The notes under the pieces were generated by a model. It saw only the letters and a program-made list of their open reading frames with translations. It searched no databases and was not told the DNA's origin. A DNA stretch of 64,000 bases, from assembly GCF_024347475.1 (NCBI RefSeq), contig NZ_AP025488.1, forward strand, positions 682,001-746,000, in the 5' to 3' direction. The position numbers were made by a program, and so were the translations under genes. Position 1 is the stretch's first letter; the number at the start of each line of letters is the position of its first letter. The stretch comes from Vibrio fortis (GTDB lineage Bacteria > Pseudomonadota > Gammaproteobacteria > Enterobacterales > Vibrionaceae). Shown piece by piece: positions 8,401 to 17,575 of the stretch.

Positions 8401-9354
8401 ATGAATATTGCTCGTATAGACCTTAATCTACTTGTGTATTTAGACATGTTATTGCGAGAGCGAAATGTAACTCGCGCAGCCAAACAATTGGGTATTACTC
8501 AGCCAGCAATGAGTAATGGACTTCGTCGATTACGCGATCTTTTAGAGGACCCATTATTGGTGAGAACCAGTGAAGGGATGATACCCACAGAGCGCGCTCA
8601 AAAGCTTCAGCCATTGATTCGAAATATTCTGGCTAATGTAGAGAAGACATTGCAGCCAACCACCGAATTTCGGGCGGAGGACAGCGAACGCGTGTTTCGA
8701 ATCATGGCGAGCGACTACGCAGAATCGACCATTATTCAGCCATTATTAAGAAGGCTGAGTGAGATCGCGCCGAAGATTCGTCTTGATATTATGACGCCCA
8801 GTGACGTGAGTTATCAGGACGTAGAGCAGGGCACCGTTGATATTATTATCAACCGTTTTGACAACATTCCTCAGTCGTTCCATCAGATGAGCCTTTGGCA
8901 CGACGGGTTCTCCTGTTTGTTCAGTTGTGACAACCCAATTGCCGATGACTTTAGCCTTTTGTCGTATTTAAAAGCTCAGCATATTTGGGTAAGCAAGACA
9001 GGAATGGGTACCGGGGTCGGGATCAACCCAAGTGAAGCACAGAAATTAGGGTGGATAGATGAGGCACTGATGCGCATTGGTAAAACGAGAAACATTACCG
9101 TGTTTACGCGACATTATTTATCCGCGATTCTCTTCGCCCAACAAAAAAATCTGATTCTGACGATTCCAACAAAGGCAGCTCAGCTACAAAGAAACAACCC
9201 CAATTTGCTGATCAAGCCTGCGCCATTTGCTATCGAACCTTTCGAAGTGAAGATGGCATGGAGTCCATTATTACAGAGTAATCCCGACCATCAGTGGATG
9301 CGTCGTTTGATTAAAAGTGTCGCGAGTGAGATAGAGAGCGGCGTAACAGGATAG
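8401..9354 (+). CDS. LysR-family regulator, probable glyoxylate-shunt regulator
   Basis: 317 residues. The N-terminus has the LysR winged helix-turn-helix (VTRAAKQLGITQPAMSNGLRRLRD, about 23-46, ending LLVRT), followed by a two-lobed effector domain from about residue 95. The opening IDLNLLVYLDMLLRERNVTRAA is of the NodD/LeuO/NahR-like subgroup. It is divergent from aceA and 115 bases before glcB on the same strand. The natural inference is that it controls both shunt enzymes, perhaps in response to a glyoxylate-pathway metabolite. That has not been shown by the sequence alone. Confidence 0.85.
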   Translation: MNIARIDLNLLVYLDMLLRERNVTRAAKQLGITQPAMSNGLRRLRDLLEDPLLVRTSEGMIPTERAQKLQPLIRNILANVEKTLQPTTEFRAEDSERVFRIMASDYAESTIIQPLLRRLSEIAPKIRLDIMTPSDVSYQDVEQGTVDIIINRFDNIPQSFHQMSLWHDGFSCLFSCDNPIADDFSLLSYLKAQHIWVSKTGMGTGVGINPSEAQKLGWIDEALMRIGKTRNITVFTRHYLSAILFAQQKNLILTIPTKAAQLQRNNPNLLIKPAPFAIEPFEVKMAWSPLLQSNPDHQWMRRLIKSVASEIESGVTG

Positions 9355-9469
9355 CCCGTTATATGGGTATTTTTTCTATGAATATTCACTATAAATGGCA
9401 TAAATTAGCTAAATTTTGGTCAGTTACGTAGTTTATTAAGTAGTCATCGGTTAATTTGAGAGAGATTTT

Positions 9470-11656
9470 ATGAGCAGTCGTATTCAACAGGGAAGCTTGA
9501 ACATTGATAGCACCCTCTACCAGTTAATTAATGAACAGGTCATTCCGGGAACCGGTATTAATGCCGAAGATTTTTGGCAATCATTTGCTGATATCCTCAA
9601 AGACCTTGCCCCAAAAAACAGAGAGCTATTGATCAAGCGAGAAGACTTGCAGCATCAAATTGATGTGTGGCACCAAGAGCGTGCGGGTCAAACGTTGGAT
9701 CCAGTTGAGTACAAAGAGTTCTTGCAGCAGATTGGTTACCTAGTACCAGAAGGTGATGATTTTGAAGTTACTACAGCGAGCGTAGAGCCAGAGATCGCGA
9801 CTCAAGCGGGCCCACAATTGGTTGTGCCTATTATGAACGCACGTTTTGCGCTTAATGCGGCAAATGCTCGTTGGGGCAGTTTGTACGATGCCCTTTATGG
9901 CACAGACGTCATCAGTGAAGACGATGGTGCAGAGAAAGGCGGCAGTTTCAATCCAGTACGCGGCGCAAAAGTAGTCGCTTATGCTCGTGAATTTCTAGAC
10001 GAAGCGGCACCACTTAATGGCGTATCCCACAAAGACGTCACAAAATACAGCATCAGTAATGTCAGCATTGGCAATACGCTGACCGCGACCCTAGAAAACG
10101 GCGAAGAAGTTACGCTTATCGAACAGGGGCAATTTATCGGCTACCGAGGCGATGCAAGCGCTCCTTCTTGTATTCTTCTTAAGCACAATAATTTACATAT
10201 CGAAATCCAAATCGACCCAAGTGCCCCTATCGGCAGTGTCGATGCCGCTGGGGTTAAAGACGTTCTGGTAGAAGCCGCACTTACAACCATTATGGACTGT
10301 GAAGACTCCGTTGCAGCGGTAGATGGTGAAGACAAAGCGCTAGCTTACCGAAACTGGTTAGGCTTGATGAAAGGTGACTTGCAAGAGTCATTGGAAAAGA
10401 ATGGAAAGACGATAGTTCGTAGCCTAAACCCAGATCGCCAATACACAAGTGTCAGCGGTGGTGAGATCTCTTTGAAAGGTCGAAGCATGCTGTTTGTGCG
10501 TAATGTTGGCCACCTAATGACTAACCCAGCCATCATTGATGAAAAAGGTAATGAAGTACCAGAAGGCATCATGGATGGCATGATCACTTCTCTCATCGCG
10601 ATGCATGATTTGAAGGGTAATAGCCCATATCAAAACTCAACAGCGAACAGCATCAATATCGTAAAACCTAAGATGCATGGCCCAGAAGAAGTGGCGTTCA
10701 CTAATGAGTTGTTTGGTCGAATCGAAGATGCCTTAGGCCTTGATCGTTTCACGATTAAAGTTGGCATTATGGATGAGGAGCGTCGTACCTCAGTTAACTT
10801 GAAAGAGTGTATCCGAGCAGCCAAAGACCGAGTGGTGTTCATCAATACTGGTTTCCTAGATCGCACCGGTGATGAGATCCACACTAGTATGGAAGCAGGC
10901 CCATTTGCTCCAAAAGCACAATTGAAAACCATGACTTGGATTGGCGCGTACGAAGATCAAAACGTCGATCTTGGTTTGGCATGTGGCCTACAAGGCAAGG
11001 CTCAAATTGGTAAAGGTATGTGGCCAGAGCCAGACAATATGGCCAAGATGATGGAAGCCAAGCTAGGTCATCCTAAAGCGGGTGCGAATACGGCATGGGT
11101 TCCATCGCCAACCGCGGCAACGCTGCATGCGCTTCACTACCACCAAGTTAGCGTACCAAGTCGTCAAAAAGAGCTTCGTGAGCGAGTACGAGCGAATGTC
11201 GATGACATCCTAACGATTCCATTACTGGGTAACCAAAAACTAACGGCTCAAGATATTCAGAGTGAACTTGATAACAACACTCAAGGTATTTTGGGTTACG
11301 TAGTGCGCTGGATTGACCAAGGTGTCGGTTGTTCTAAGGTGCCAGACATCAACGATGTCGGTTTGATGGAAGACCGTGCAACACTGCGTATCTCTAGTCA
11401 GCACATTGCAAACTGGATTCGTCACGGTATTTGTGATGAGGCACAAGTGATGGCAACCATGAAGCGCATGGCTGCTGTGGTTGATGAGCAAAACGCAGGA
11501 GACCCAAATTACCGTAATATGGCGGATGACTTTGAAAATAGCATTGCGTTCTCAGCTGCTTGCCAGTTGGTCTTCGAAGGTTGCGCTCAGCCAAGTGGCT
11601 ACACTGAGCCTGTGCTTCACGCGATGCGCCTGAAATTAAAAGAATCTACCCAATAA
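9470..11656 (+). CDS. glcB: Malate synthase G
   Basis: 728 residues, matching the roughly 723 of E. coli GlcB rather than the 530 of malate synthase A. The order is right: an N-terminal clasp, then the TIM barrel with [17 protein letters not shown] (273-289) and [10 protein letters not shown] (341-350). The inserted alpha/beta domain (about 165-262 and 296-340), the HxxxG-rich barrel core and the C-terminal plug follow the family plan. It condenses glyoxylate and acetyl-CoA to malate. The ribosome site is GAGAGA before the ATG at 9470. It completes the shunt encoded with aceA and ends at a strong terminator. Confidence 0.96.
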   Translation: MSSRIQQGSLNIDSTLYQLINEQVIPGTGINAEDFWQSFADILKDLAPKNRELLIKREDLQHQIDVWHQERAGQTLDPVEYKEFLQQIGYLVPEGDDFEVTTASVEPEIATQAGPQLVVPIMNARFALNAANARWGSLYDALYGTDVISEDDGAEKGGSFNPVRGAKVVAYAREFLDEAAPLNGVSHKDVTKYSISNVSIGNTLTATLENGEEVTLIEQGQFIGYRGDASAPSCILLKHNNLHIEIQIDPSAPIGSVDAAGVKDVLVEAALTTIMDCEDSVAAVDGEDKALAYRNWLGLMKGDLQESLEKNGKTIVRSLNPDRQYTSVSGGEISLKGRSMLFVRNVGHLMTNPAIIDEKGNEVPEGIMDGMITSLIAMHDLKGNSPYQNSTANSINIVKPKMHGPEEVAFTNELFGRIEDALGLDRFTIKVGIMDEERRTSVNLKECIRAAKDRVVFINTGFLDRTGDEIHTSMEAGPFAPKAQLKTMTWIGAYEDQNVDLGLACGLQGKAQIGKGMWPEPDNMAKMMEAKLGHPKAGANTAWVPSPTAATLHALHYHQVSVPSRQKELRERVRANVDDILTIPLLGNQKLTAQDIQSELDNNTQGILGYVVRWIDQGVGCSKVPDINDVGLMEDRATLRISSQHIANWIRHGICDEAQVMATMKRMAAVVDEQNAGDPNYRNMADDFENSIAFSAACQLVFEGCAQPSGYTEPVLHAMRLKLKESTQ

Positions 11657-11729
11657 CAGATATCTAATAAAACGAATTTCACAAGAAAAGTGAAACTGTA
11701 AAATCCCTGTTATTAACCAAGCCCAAGGT

Positions 11730-11757
11730 GCCGCACTATTTAGTGCGGCTTTTTTTG
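11730..11757 (+). terminator. Rho-independent terminator of glcB
   Basis: GCCGCACTA (11730-11738) pairs with TAGTGCGGC (11741-11749), followed by seven T. It isolates glcB from the next gene, which therefore needs its own promoter in the 240 bases that follow. Confidence 0.9.
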
Positions 11758-12000
11758 TTTTAAATTTCAGTGGTATAGATTGACTCTTTGTCTGGTTTTA
11801 GCTCAGTCAATCAAGATGATCTTGCGCTGTAAAATTGACAAAATCTGTAAAATTAACACTGTGAAGTTTTTGTTGTGAAATTGTTTCTAAAATCGATGTA
11901 GTCTTTAGTTACTGCAAAACACAACGCAATAATCAATTAAAAACGGGTCGATTAAGCTTTTTGATCTAGATGGAATTTAAAGCCGTACGAGGGAAAGACT

Positions 12001-12573
12001 ATGAACATGCTTACATTGGATAAAACAGAACTTCACAGAAACCATTCTACCTTTATCGCTGAAGCTGTCTTTGCTGTCGAAATGGTTAAAGCGGATAAAC
12101 AGATGGAAAAGCAACGCATGGCGAAGCAACTGCTTGATACGCTTTTCCCTCTAGAAAACGGTTCGCACGAAGATGCAGTGAGCTACGAGATCGATTACCG
12201 TCACGTTCAAGTTTACTTCAAAAATGGCGAACACACGGGTTTGAAAAGAGCGAAGCACTTTGTGGCTTACGCAGGCGACAAATCTAAGCCTTCAGCAATC
12301 CTGTTCCGCGATGAAAGCGGCACACACGTTGAAGTGACTATAGGCGCTCGTGCTGGTACTGGTCGTCTAGAGCTAGTAAACATCGAAGATATTCAGCTAG
12401 AAACATGCACCACATTTGGTCAATCGGAAGAGAGCTACTCATCAGGCATTAGACACTGGGTTAGCTTGGTACAGGGTGATGAGAAAGGTCGACCAACAGC
12501 GTGTAGCGAAGATAAAGAGTACACGGCGAAAAGTGGTGACGACTACAGCCTAGGGTTTAGTTTTGCACTGTAA
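12001..12573 (+). CDS. Orphan malate synthase G insertion-domain protein
   Basis: 190 residues, directly downstream of glcB with its own promoter space and terminator. By hand alignment, residues 41-190 follow residues about 170-342 of the neighbouring malate synthase G. Residues 75-101 align without a gap to 210-236 with 13 of 27 identical (NGE, L, F, Y, GD, S-x-PS-x-IL). Further matches are LLD/FLD, PL, SH, H-x-E, RHW/RNW, GD and YT. This is the alpha/beta domain inserted in the TIM barrel of malate synthase G. The barrel segment with DCEDS is replaced (residues about 130-150) and no catalytic residue remains. It is not an enzyme by itself. A role as a partner or regulator of malate synthase is inference. 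Confidence 0.75.
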   Translation: MNMLTLDKTELHRNHSTFIAEAVFAVEMVKADKQMEKQRMAKQLLDTLFPLENGSHEDAVSYEIDYRHVQVYFKNGEHTGLKRAKHFVAYAGDKSKPSAILFRDESGTHVEVTIGARAGTGRLELVNIEDIQLETCTTFGQSEESYSSGIRHWVSLVQGDEKGRPTACSEDKEYTAKSGDDYSLGFSFAL

Positions 12574-12616
12574 GGTGACTTCAACGAGGCGGGATAATCT
12601 TAAACCGTAGACATAA

Positions 12617-12652
12617 AAAAGAGCGACAGCATTTAATGCGAGTCGCTCTTTT
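12617..12652. terminator. Bidirectional terminator
   Basis: AAAAGAGCGAC (12617-12627) and GTCGCTCTTTT (12642-12652) with a loop that itself contains GCATTTAATGC. It serves both the plus-strand malate-synthase-domain gene and the minus-strand M14 peptidase gene. Confidence 0.85.
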
Positions 12653-12668
12653 ACTATCTAGGGCTCAA

Positions 12669-13598
12669 TTAAGCGTTTAGCTCATGCTTAATTACATACT
12701 CTAAGCCACCCACGATTGCCGCAACTTGAGCGTCATTACACTCTTCGTCAGTCACTTTGTCGCTGTCAGGGTAAACTTCAGTTGTTGTGCCGTATTTGCA
12801 GTTAGTTACGCCACCACACAGGCCAAGCTCCTTCATTGGATAATTAATCACACCGTGTTGAGTCACCTCTGAACCAATGATCTTGCCTGCCGCATCTGCT
12901 GGTGCGATATGAGTAACCTTCTCAACAGATGCGATAACTGCTGCTTGGAAGTCAGGCTGCGGGTTTTCTGTATCACCCACTGTGTAGAAGCCATCTGGGA
13001 TCATACCTTCGATGTACTCAAGACCGTCACGCGCAGCGAGAGCAGGGCGGAATTCAGTTTCATCAGAGTCCGTTGTTTCATGAAGGTCTATGTGCATTAG
13101 GACTTCTTTAGGAAGAGAAGCAACGAGTGCACGTAAGTTCGCTGACTCTTCTGCAGGTGTATTGTCGTAGAAAGAGCGGTTTGGATCGACAGCGTTTGGA
13201 TTCCAACGGTTAATCACTTCGTAACCCCAAGGGCTCACACAAGGTGCGATAACGATGTTGAAGTATTGGCTGTAGTGTTCTGCTTGTGTATCTGCGAACT
13301 TCAGTGCGCCATGAACACCGCTGGTTTCGTAACCATGAACACCACCTGTCACTAATACTGTTGGTTTGTTCTCATCCCAAGCCTTGGTCTTGATTGCGAA
13401 TAGAGGGAAGCGCGTTTCGTCATAGCTGAGTGCGCCGTATTGCTCTAAGTCGAAACGCTCAGCCAGTGCTTTGATTTTTGGCACGACTTCTTGTTGGTAT
13501 TCACGCTTGATTGTTTGGCTTTCACGCCATTGTCGACGTTCAGCTTCGCCCCATTTTTGTCCAGCAATACCGATAGGGTAAGTTGAAGAGGTGTGCAT
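12669..13598 (-). CDS. M14-family zinc carboxypeptidase
   Basis: About 309 residues. The zinc ligands of the M14 fold are visible: H88 and E91 in GGVHGYETSG, and a His in HIDLHET (about 173). The substrate-binding N-R pair in DPNRSF and a late Glu in TTTEVYP, the position of the catalytic Glu, are also present. There is no signal peptide, so it is probably a cytoplasmic peptidase or amidohydrolase. The ATG at 13598 has AGGA seven bases upstream; an ATG at 13604 has the same AGGA too close. Substrate unknown. It stands alone between two terminators. Confidence 0.85.
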   Translation of the reverse strand: MHTSSTYPIGIAGQKWGEAERRQWRESQTIKREYQQEVVPKIKALAERFDLEQYGALSYDETRFPLFAIKTKAWDENKPTVLVTGGVHGYETSGVHGALKFADTQAEHYSQYFNIVIAPCVSPWGYEVINRWNPNAVDPNRSFYDNTPAEESANLRALVASLPKEVLMHIDLHETTDSDETEFRPALAARDGLEYIEGMIPDGFYTVGDTENPQPDFQAAVIASVEKVTHIAPADAAGKIIGSEVTQHGVINYPMKELGLCGGVTNCKYGTTTEVYPDSDKVTDEECNDAQVAAIVGGLEYVIKHELNA

Positions 13599-13749
13599 AT
13601 CCATGTCCTATTAATTGAGCTAAGTATGTGTGGAGGATAAAGTGCAATAAGCAGTAAAACAATCAATTAGAAGGATGTTGATGAACAATTGACATAAAAG
13701 GCTTATTCTACCCGCAGAGTTTGGAAAGGGAGTGATTCCCAAAGGAAAT

Positions 13750-13872
13750 ATGATGCTAATTCTTATTCGTCTTTTAAAGCTTGCGGTTATTTGTGCGATA
13801 TTTTTTTCTGCATTCGATTTGATTGAATATGGCCAAATTGAATGGGTAGGTCGGTTACTTAGTCGTATCTAG
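13750..13872 (+). CDS. 40-residue predicted membrane peptide
   Basis: A short frame with an AAAGGA ribosome site before tandem ATG codons at 13750 and 13753. The product is MMLILIRLLK... with a single hydrophobic helix (about 4-22, LAVICAIFF), a FDLIEYGQIEW segment and a basic end. A hairpin terminator follows 23 bases after the stop. I recognise no family. The gene-like start, membrane helix and terminator make it more than a chance frame, but coding is not proven. Confidence 0.5.
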   Translation: MMLILIRLLKLAVICAIFFSAFDLIEYGQIEWVGRLLSRI

Positions 13873-13894
13873 ACCAGTCTAATCTTGCTTCAAT

Positions 13895-13929
13895 AAAAAT
13901 GCCGCTGACAGAAAGTTAGCGGCATTTTT
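13895..13929. terminator. Bidirectional terminator before pyrC 3' end
   Basis: AAAAATGCCGCT (13895-13906) and AGCGGCATTTTT (13918-13929). It can end both the 40-residue plus-strand frame and the minus-strand pyrC transcript. Confidence 0.85.
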
Positions 13930-13976
13930 GATTCTTGTTTAGTCGTCCCTTTGGGTGGGGATAGACGTCGAGGTGA

Positions 13977-15005
13977 TTACTTTACTGTCCAAGCAATCGT
14001 CTCACCACCACGGATTGGCACTACGATGTCTGAACCAAACGGCATCGTTTCTGCTACGTTCCACTCCTCTTTAGTTAAAGTCACGGTGTCGGTGTTGCGC
14101 GGTACACCGTAGAAGTCTGGGCCGTTGTGGCTTGCAAATGCTTCTAGGTTTTCAAGCTTACCTTCTTGCTCAAATACTTCTGCATAAAGCTCTACTGCTG
14201 CGTGTGCTGTGTATGAACCTGCACAGCCACATGCTGATTCTTTCGCGTCTTTTGCGTGAGGAGCTGAGTCTGTACCTAGGAAGAACTTCTTGCTACCGCT
14301 TGTTGCAGCTTCAATGAGCGCTTGCTGGTGGGTGTTGCGCTTAAGGATAGGTAGGCAGTAGAAGTGTGGTTTGATGCCACCAACCAACATGTGGTTGCGG
14401 TTGTAGAGTAGGTGGTGTGCTGTGATGGTTGCAGCAACGTTTTCGTTGGCGTTCTTCACGAATGTTGCAGCATCAGCCGTTGTGATGTGCTCTAGGACAA
14501 TCTTAAGATTCGGGAAGTCATTGACGATAGGTGCCAATACTGTGTCTAGGAACTCTTTCTCACGGTCAAAAATATCAACGTCGTGAGTCGTCACTTCACC
14601 GTGTACAAGCAGTAACATGCCGACTTCTTGCATCGTTTCTAGTACGTGGTAGATATTCTTCGCAGACGTCACACCTGAATCAGAGTTTGTTGTTGCGCCA
14701 GCTGGGTAAAGTTTCGCAGCAACAACGGCACCTGATGCTTTCGCTTTGCGAATTTCGTCAGGAGTGGTGTTGTCGGTTAGGTAAAGTGCCATCAGTGGCT
14801 CGAATTGCTCACTTGGCTTTTCTGCCATGATACGCTCACGGTAAGCCAGCGCCATTTCTGTATCAGTTACAGGTGGGACAGTGTTTGGCATGATTAAAGC
14901 TCGACCATTGTAACGGCTGATATCGCGAACTGTATCTTTCAGAACTTCGCCATCGCGTAGATGAACGTGCCAGTCGTCAGGACGAGTAATCGTAAGTTGT
15001 GTCAT
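13977..15005 (-). CDS. pyrC: Dihydroorotase
   Basis: 342 residues, the length of the class II dihydroorotases of enterics. The metal centre residues are visible: H13 and H15 in DWHVHLRDG, the carbamylated Lys97 in [18 protein letters not shown]134 in LLVHGEV, H172 in VLEHITT, and Asp in LGTDSAPH. The enzyme closes carbamoyl-aspartate to dihydroorotate, the third step of pyrimidine synthesis, in the cytoplasm. The ATG has GGGAG seven bases upstream. A PurR-box match and a long hairpin lie just upstream, suggesting purine-linked control as known for E. coli pyrC. Confidence 0.97.
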   Translation of the reverse strand: MTQLTITRPDDWHVHLRDGEVLKDTVRDISRYNGRALIMPNTVPPVTDTEMALAYRERIMAEKPSEQFEPLMALYLTDNTTPDEIRKAKASGAVVAAKLYPAGATTNSDSGVTSAKNIYHVLETMQEVGMLLLVHGEVTTHDVDIFDREKEFLDTVLAPIVNDFPNLKIVLEHITTADAATFVKNANENVAATITAHHLLYNRNHMLVGGIKPHFYCLPILKRNTHQQALIEAATSGSKKFFLGTDSAPHAKDAKESACGCAGSYTAHAAVELYAEVFEQEGKLENLEAFASHNGPDFYGVPRNTDTVTLTKEEWNVAETMPFGSDIVVPIRGGETIAWTVK

Positions 15006-15043
15006 TGAAAGCTCCCACCAATTGAAATGTTATGTAGTTGGAG

Positions 15044-15087
15044 CCTAAACGAAGCGAAATCTGTGAAAGCAATCGCTTACGTTTAGG
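15044..15087 (-). other. Long imperfect hairpin upstream of pyrC
   Basis: CCTAAACGAAGCGA (15044-15057) is complementary to TCGCTTACGTTTAGG (15073-15087) except for one base. It starts 39 bases before the pyrC ATG on the minus strand. It may fold in the leader RNA or be part of the operator. It overlaps the PurR-box match. Confidence 0.5.
15067..15082. promoter_or_regulatory. PurR box candidate of pyrC
   Basis: AAGCAATCGCTTACGT fits every fixed position of the E. coli PurR consensus ANGCAANCGNTTNCNT. It lies 62-77 bases before the pyrC start. E. coli pyrC is a known PurR target, so the match is biologically consistent. Confidence 0.7.
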
Positions 15088-15198
15088 CGACAGGATGATA
15101 GTGGAAAAGCTGTTTTATTTCATCCTATTTTTACTACTTCATTGGTAGAAGCTTCGATCTCTAAGACTAAAAGTAATAATTGTATTAAATATGTTCGA

Positions 15199-15357
15199 TT
15201 ATCGAGTCGCAACCCATAACCCATGGATCATCCCCGGCACCCAGAAGAAAATCGTAAGTACAATGTTGATCAAGAGGTCTTTGCCTGCGCCGCGTGCGAC
15301 AAACACACCTAGCGGTGGAAGAAGAACACATAGGATGATGACGAGTAGTTTATTCAT
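15199..15357 (-). CDS. YqaE/Pmp3-family membrane peptide
   Basis: 52 residues from ATG 15357 with an AAGGAA ribosome site seven bases upstream. Two hydrophobic helices (about 4-20 and 28-46) frame the family's loop: LLVIILCVLLPPLGVFVARG and then VPGMIHGLW. This is the Pmp3/UPF0057 pattern of small inner-membrane proteins, often induced by salt or membrane stress and linked to membrane potential. The peptide is complete and of normal family length. It lies upstream of pyrC on the same strand but 193 bases away, so probably a separate unit. Confidence 0.9.
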   Translation of the reverse strand: MNKLLVIILCVLLPPLGVFVARGAGKDLLINIVLTIFFWVPGMIHGLWVATR

Positions 15358-15395
15358 GATAATTCCTTTTTATTCAATGAAGTTCTAGAGGTCTC

Positions 15396-15425
15396 ACCTT
15401 GCAGGTTACTCTGAAGCTGCAAGGT
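15396..15425. repeat. Inverted repeat upstream of the YqaE-like gene
   Basis: Perfect 9-bp arms ACCTTGCAG (15396-15404) and CTGCAAGGT (15417-15425), 39 bases before the YqaE-like start. On the plus strand it is followed by CTCTATTTTTAT, yet no plus-strand gene precedes it. It could be leader structure or an operator. Confidence 0.5.
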
Positions 15426-15575
15426 CTCTATTTTTATAACACGACCAATGGTTAAAAGTATATTTAGCTCACTTCTCAATATAATAGCTGAATATCAAGT
15501 GTTTAGTGCGAGTCAGTTCCTAAAACTATGTGCATTTGTTAGCATTGTTAAAAATCTAATAACATTGGAGTCGTT

Positions 15576-17417
15576 ATGTCAAAGTCCTCGGAAGTGCAAA
15601 GTCCTTATCTCTCTCAGGTGAATGTTTACCCTGTTAAATCAGTTGGTGGGATTTCACTATCAAGTGCATGGGTAGAGAAACAAGGTCTGAGTTTTGACCG
15701 ACGTTTTATGTTGGCGCTGGCAGATGGATCAATGGTGACGGCTCGTAAGTACCCACAAATGGTGAAAGTGTCATCTAGTTTGCAACCTGATGGCTTGATT
15801 TTCACTTGTGAGGGTAGGCCTGCTCTGCGTTTGAAATACAGCGAGTTCAAAATGCAGGAGACACCGGCAACGGTTTGGAAAGACAATTTCATGGCTTACA
15901 CCACCAATGATACTGCTGATGATTGGTTCAGTGATGTTCTTGGACAACGTGTCGAGTTACTGTTTACAGGTGAGCAGTCTAACCGTGTGCGTGAGAAACT
16001 TGGTCATAACGTAAGCTTTGCCGATGGTTACCCGCTTCTCATTATTAGCGAAGCATCATTAGAAGAGCTAAACCGCCGTAGCCCAGAGCTACATACCATG
16101 GACCAATTTCGCACTAACTTAGTGGTGTCGAATACGGAAGCCTTTGGAGAGGATGGTTGGAAACGAATTCGAATCGGTGAAGTCGAGTTTGAAGCGGTGA
16201 AGCCTTGCCAGCGCTGCATCTTAACCACGGTTGATGTGGATAAAGGTGAGTTTCGACCTTCCAAGGAGCCACTGAATACCTTCTCTCAATTCCGAGCTGA
16301 TGAGACTGGGGGCGTTTTCTTTGGCCAGAATCTTGTCGCGAAAAATGAAGGTGTGATTAAAGCAGGCGATAAGATTGAAGTGCTTGAGACCAAGCCTAAA
16401 GAGCAGTATGAAGATACGTGGGTTGAGTCACTGCACTTAACATGTGTTGAACGTGAAGAGATCGCACGAGACTTCACCACATTTTGGTTAGAGCCTGTGA
16501 AAGGTGACAAGGTCTTACCTAGTTATCAGCCAGGTCAGCATCTTCCGATTGAAATGACTATCGATGGCGAAAAAGTTTCGCGTCGCTATACGCTGTCTTC
16601 TAGTCCATCACGAGCGGGTCGTCTCGCTATCTCGGTGAAACGTGTCGATGATGGTCGAATCTCAAACTGGTTAAATGATCATTTCCAGGTCGGTGATACG
16701 CTAGTGGCGCAAAACCCAGACGGTGCTTTCTACCTAGAAGAGAATCCAAGTCACCCACTATTGCTGCTTTCTGCGGGCAGCGGTGTCACGCCTATGCTTT
16801 CGATGCTGCGTTACCTTTCTGACCACAACCAAGTGGAAGATGTGGTGTTCTATCATCAATGCAGCAGTGAGTTGGACATTCCTTATCAACAAGAGATTCA
16901 AGAGATTGCCGATAAGCATCCAGGCCTGAAAGTGATTTACTCACTAAGTCAGCCTGCCAAAGATTGGCAAGGATTGTCTGGGCGCTTGAGTGTTTCTCAC
17001 ATCGCGAAAATCGACGATCTTCATCGACGCCAAGCATTTGTGTGTGGCCCAGATGGTTTCATGGACAATGCCAAAAAGATGCTGATTCAAATGGGCTTGA
17101 ACCCACAGCATTACCATCAAGAAGCATTTGGTGTTAACCAAGCGACTGAAGAAGTGGTGAAAACCCTACAGTTGAGTGTGAATGGTTACCTGTTTGAAGG
17201 CAACAACCAAGGTACTCTGCTTGACCAAGCAGAAGCCGCGGGTGTTTCAATTGCGTCAAGCTGTCGAGCTGGATTCTGCGGGGCATGTAAGGTGACTCTA
17301 GAGTCGGGACAAGTGCATCAACCTGATGTTCCAGCCCTGCAAGATCATGAGCGTAACATGGGGCAAGTATTGGCGTGTTGCTGTGTACCACAAACTGATA
17401 TTGAAGTTGTCGATTAA
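15576..17417 (+). CDS. MOSC - flavin reductase - 2Fe-2S ferredoxin fusion oxidoreductase
   Basis: 613 residues with three modules. Residues 10-270 are a MOSC N-barrel and MOSC domain (YPVKSVGG, DRRFML, and the cofactor Cys region KPCQRCILTTVD at 209-220). Residues about 285-515 are a ferredoxin-NADP reductase-like part with FAD motif RRYTLSSSPS (336-345), NAD(P) motif LLSAGSGVTPML (397-408) and CGPDGFM (490-496). Residues about 530-613 are a plant-type 2Fe-2S ferredoxin with Cys563, 568, 571 and one of 601-603. E. coli YcbX has MOSC plus ferredoxin only, and acts on N-hydroxylated compounds with a separate reductase. Here the reductase is built in. The substrate is inferred, not shown. Confidence 0.88.
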   Translation: MSKSSEVQSPYLSQVNVYPVKSVGGISLSSAWVEKQGLSFDRRFMLALADGSMVTARKYPQMVKVSSSLQPDGLIFTCEGRPALRLKYSEFKMQETPATVWKDNFMAYTTNDTADDWFSDVLGQRVELLFTGEQSNRVREKLGHNVSFADGYPLLIISEASLEELNRRSPELHTMDQFRTNLVVSNTEAFGEDGWKRIRIGEVEFEAVKPCQRCILTTVDVDKGEFRPSKEPLNTFSQFRADETGGVFFGQNLVAKNEGVIKAGDKIEVLETKPKEQYEDTWVESLHLTCVEREEIARDFTTFWLEPVKGDKVLPSYQPGQHLPIEMTIDGEKVSRRYTLSSSPSRAGRLAISVKRVDDGRISNWLNDHFQVGDTLVAQNPDGAFYLEENPSHPLLLLSAGSGVTPMLSMLRYLSDHNQVEDVVFYHQCSSELDIPYQQEIQEIADKHPGLKVIYSLSQPAKDWQGLSGRLSVSHIAKIDDLHRRQAFVCGPDGFMDNAKKMLIQMGLNPQHYHQEAFGVNQATEEVVKTLQLSVNGYLFEGNNQGTLLDQAEAAGVSIASSCRAGFCGACKVTLESGQVHQPDVPALQDHERNMGQVLACCCVPQTDIEVVD

Positions 17418-17485
17418 GTTGATGGCTTAGCCGAGAAAGGCCAATAGACGTTAGTAACAAAACGAAATAGCTAAAAAACGAAATG

Positions 17486-17519
17486 AAAAGGCCGACGGTG
17501 AACTCACCGTCGGCCTTTT
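17486..17519. terminator. Bidirectional terminator between the MOSC fusion and nadE
   Basis: A 16-bp stem AAAAGGCCGACGGTGA (17486-17501) with TCACCGTCGGCCTTTT (17504-17519) between convergent genes. Confidence 0.9.
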
Positions 17520-17575
17520 GCTTAGCTAATCTCGTGTTTTATAGGTGCGTGATTTATTACGCCAGTAGCCAGAGT

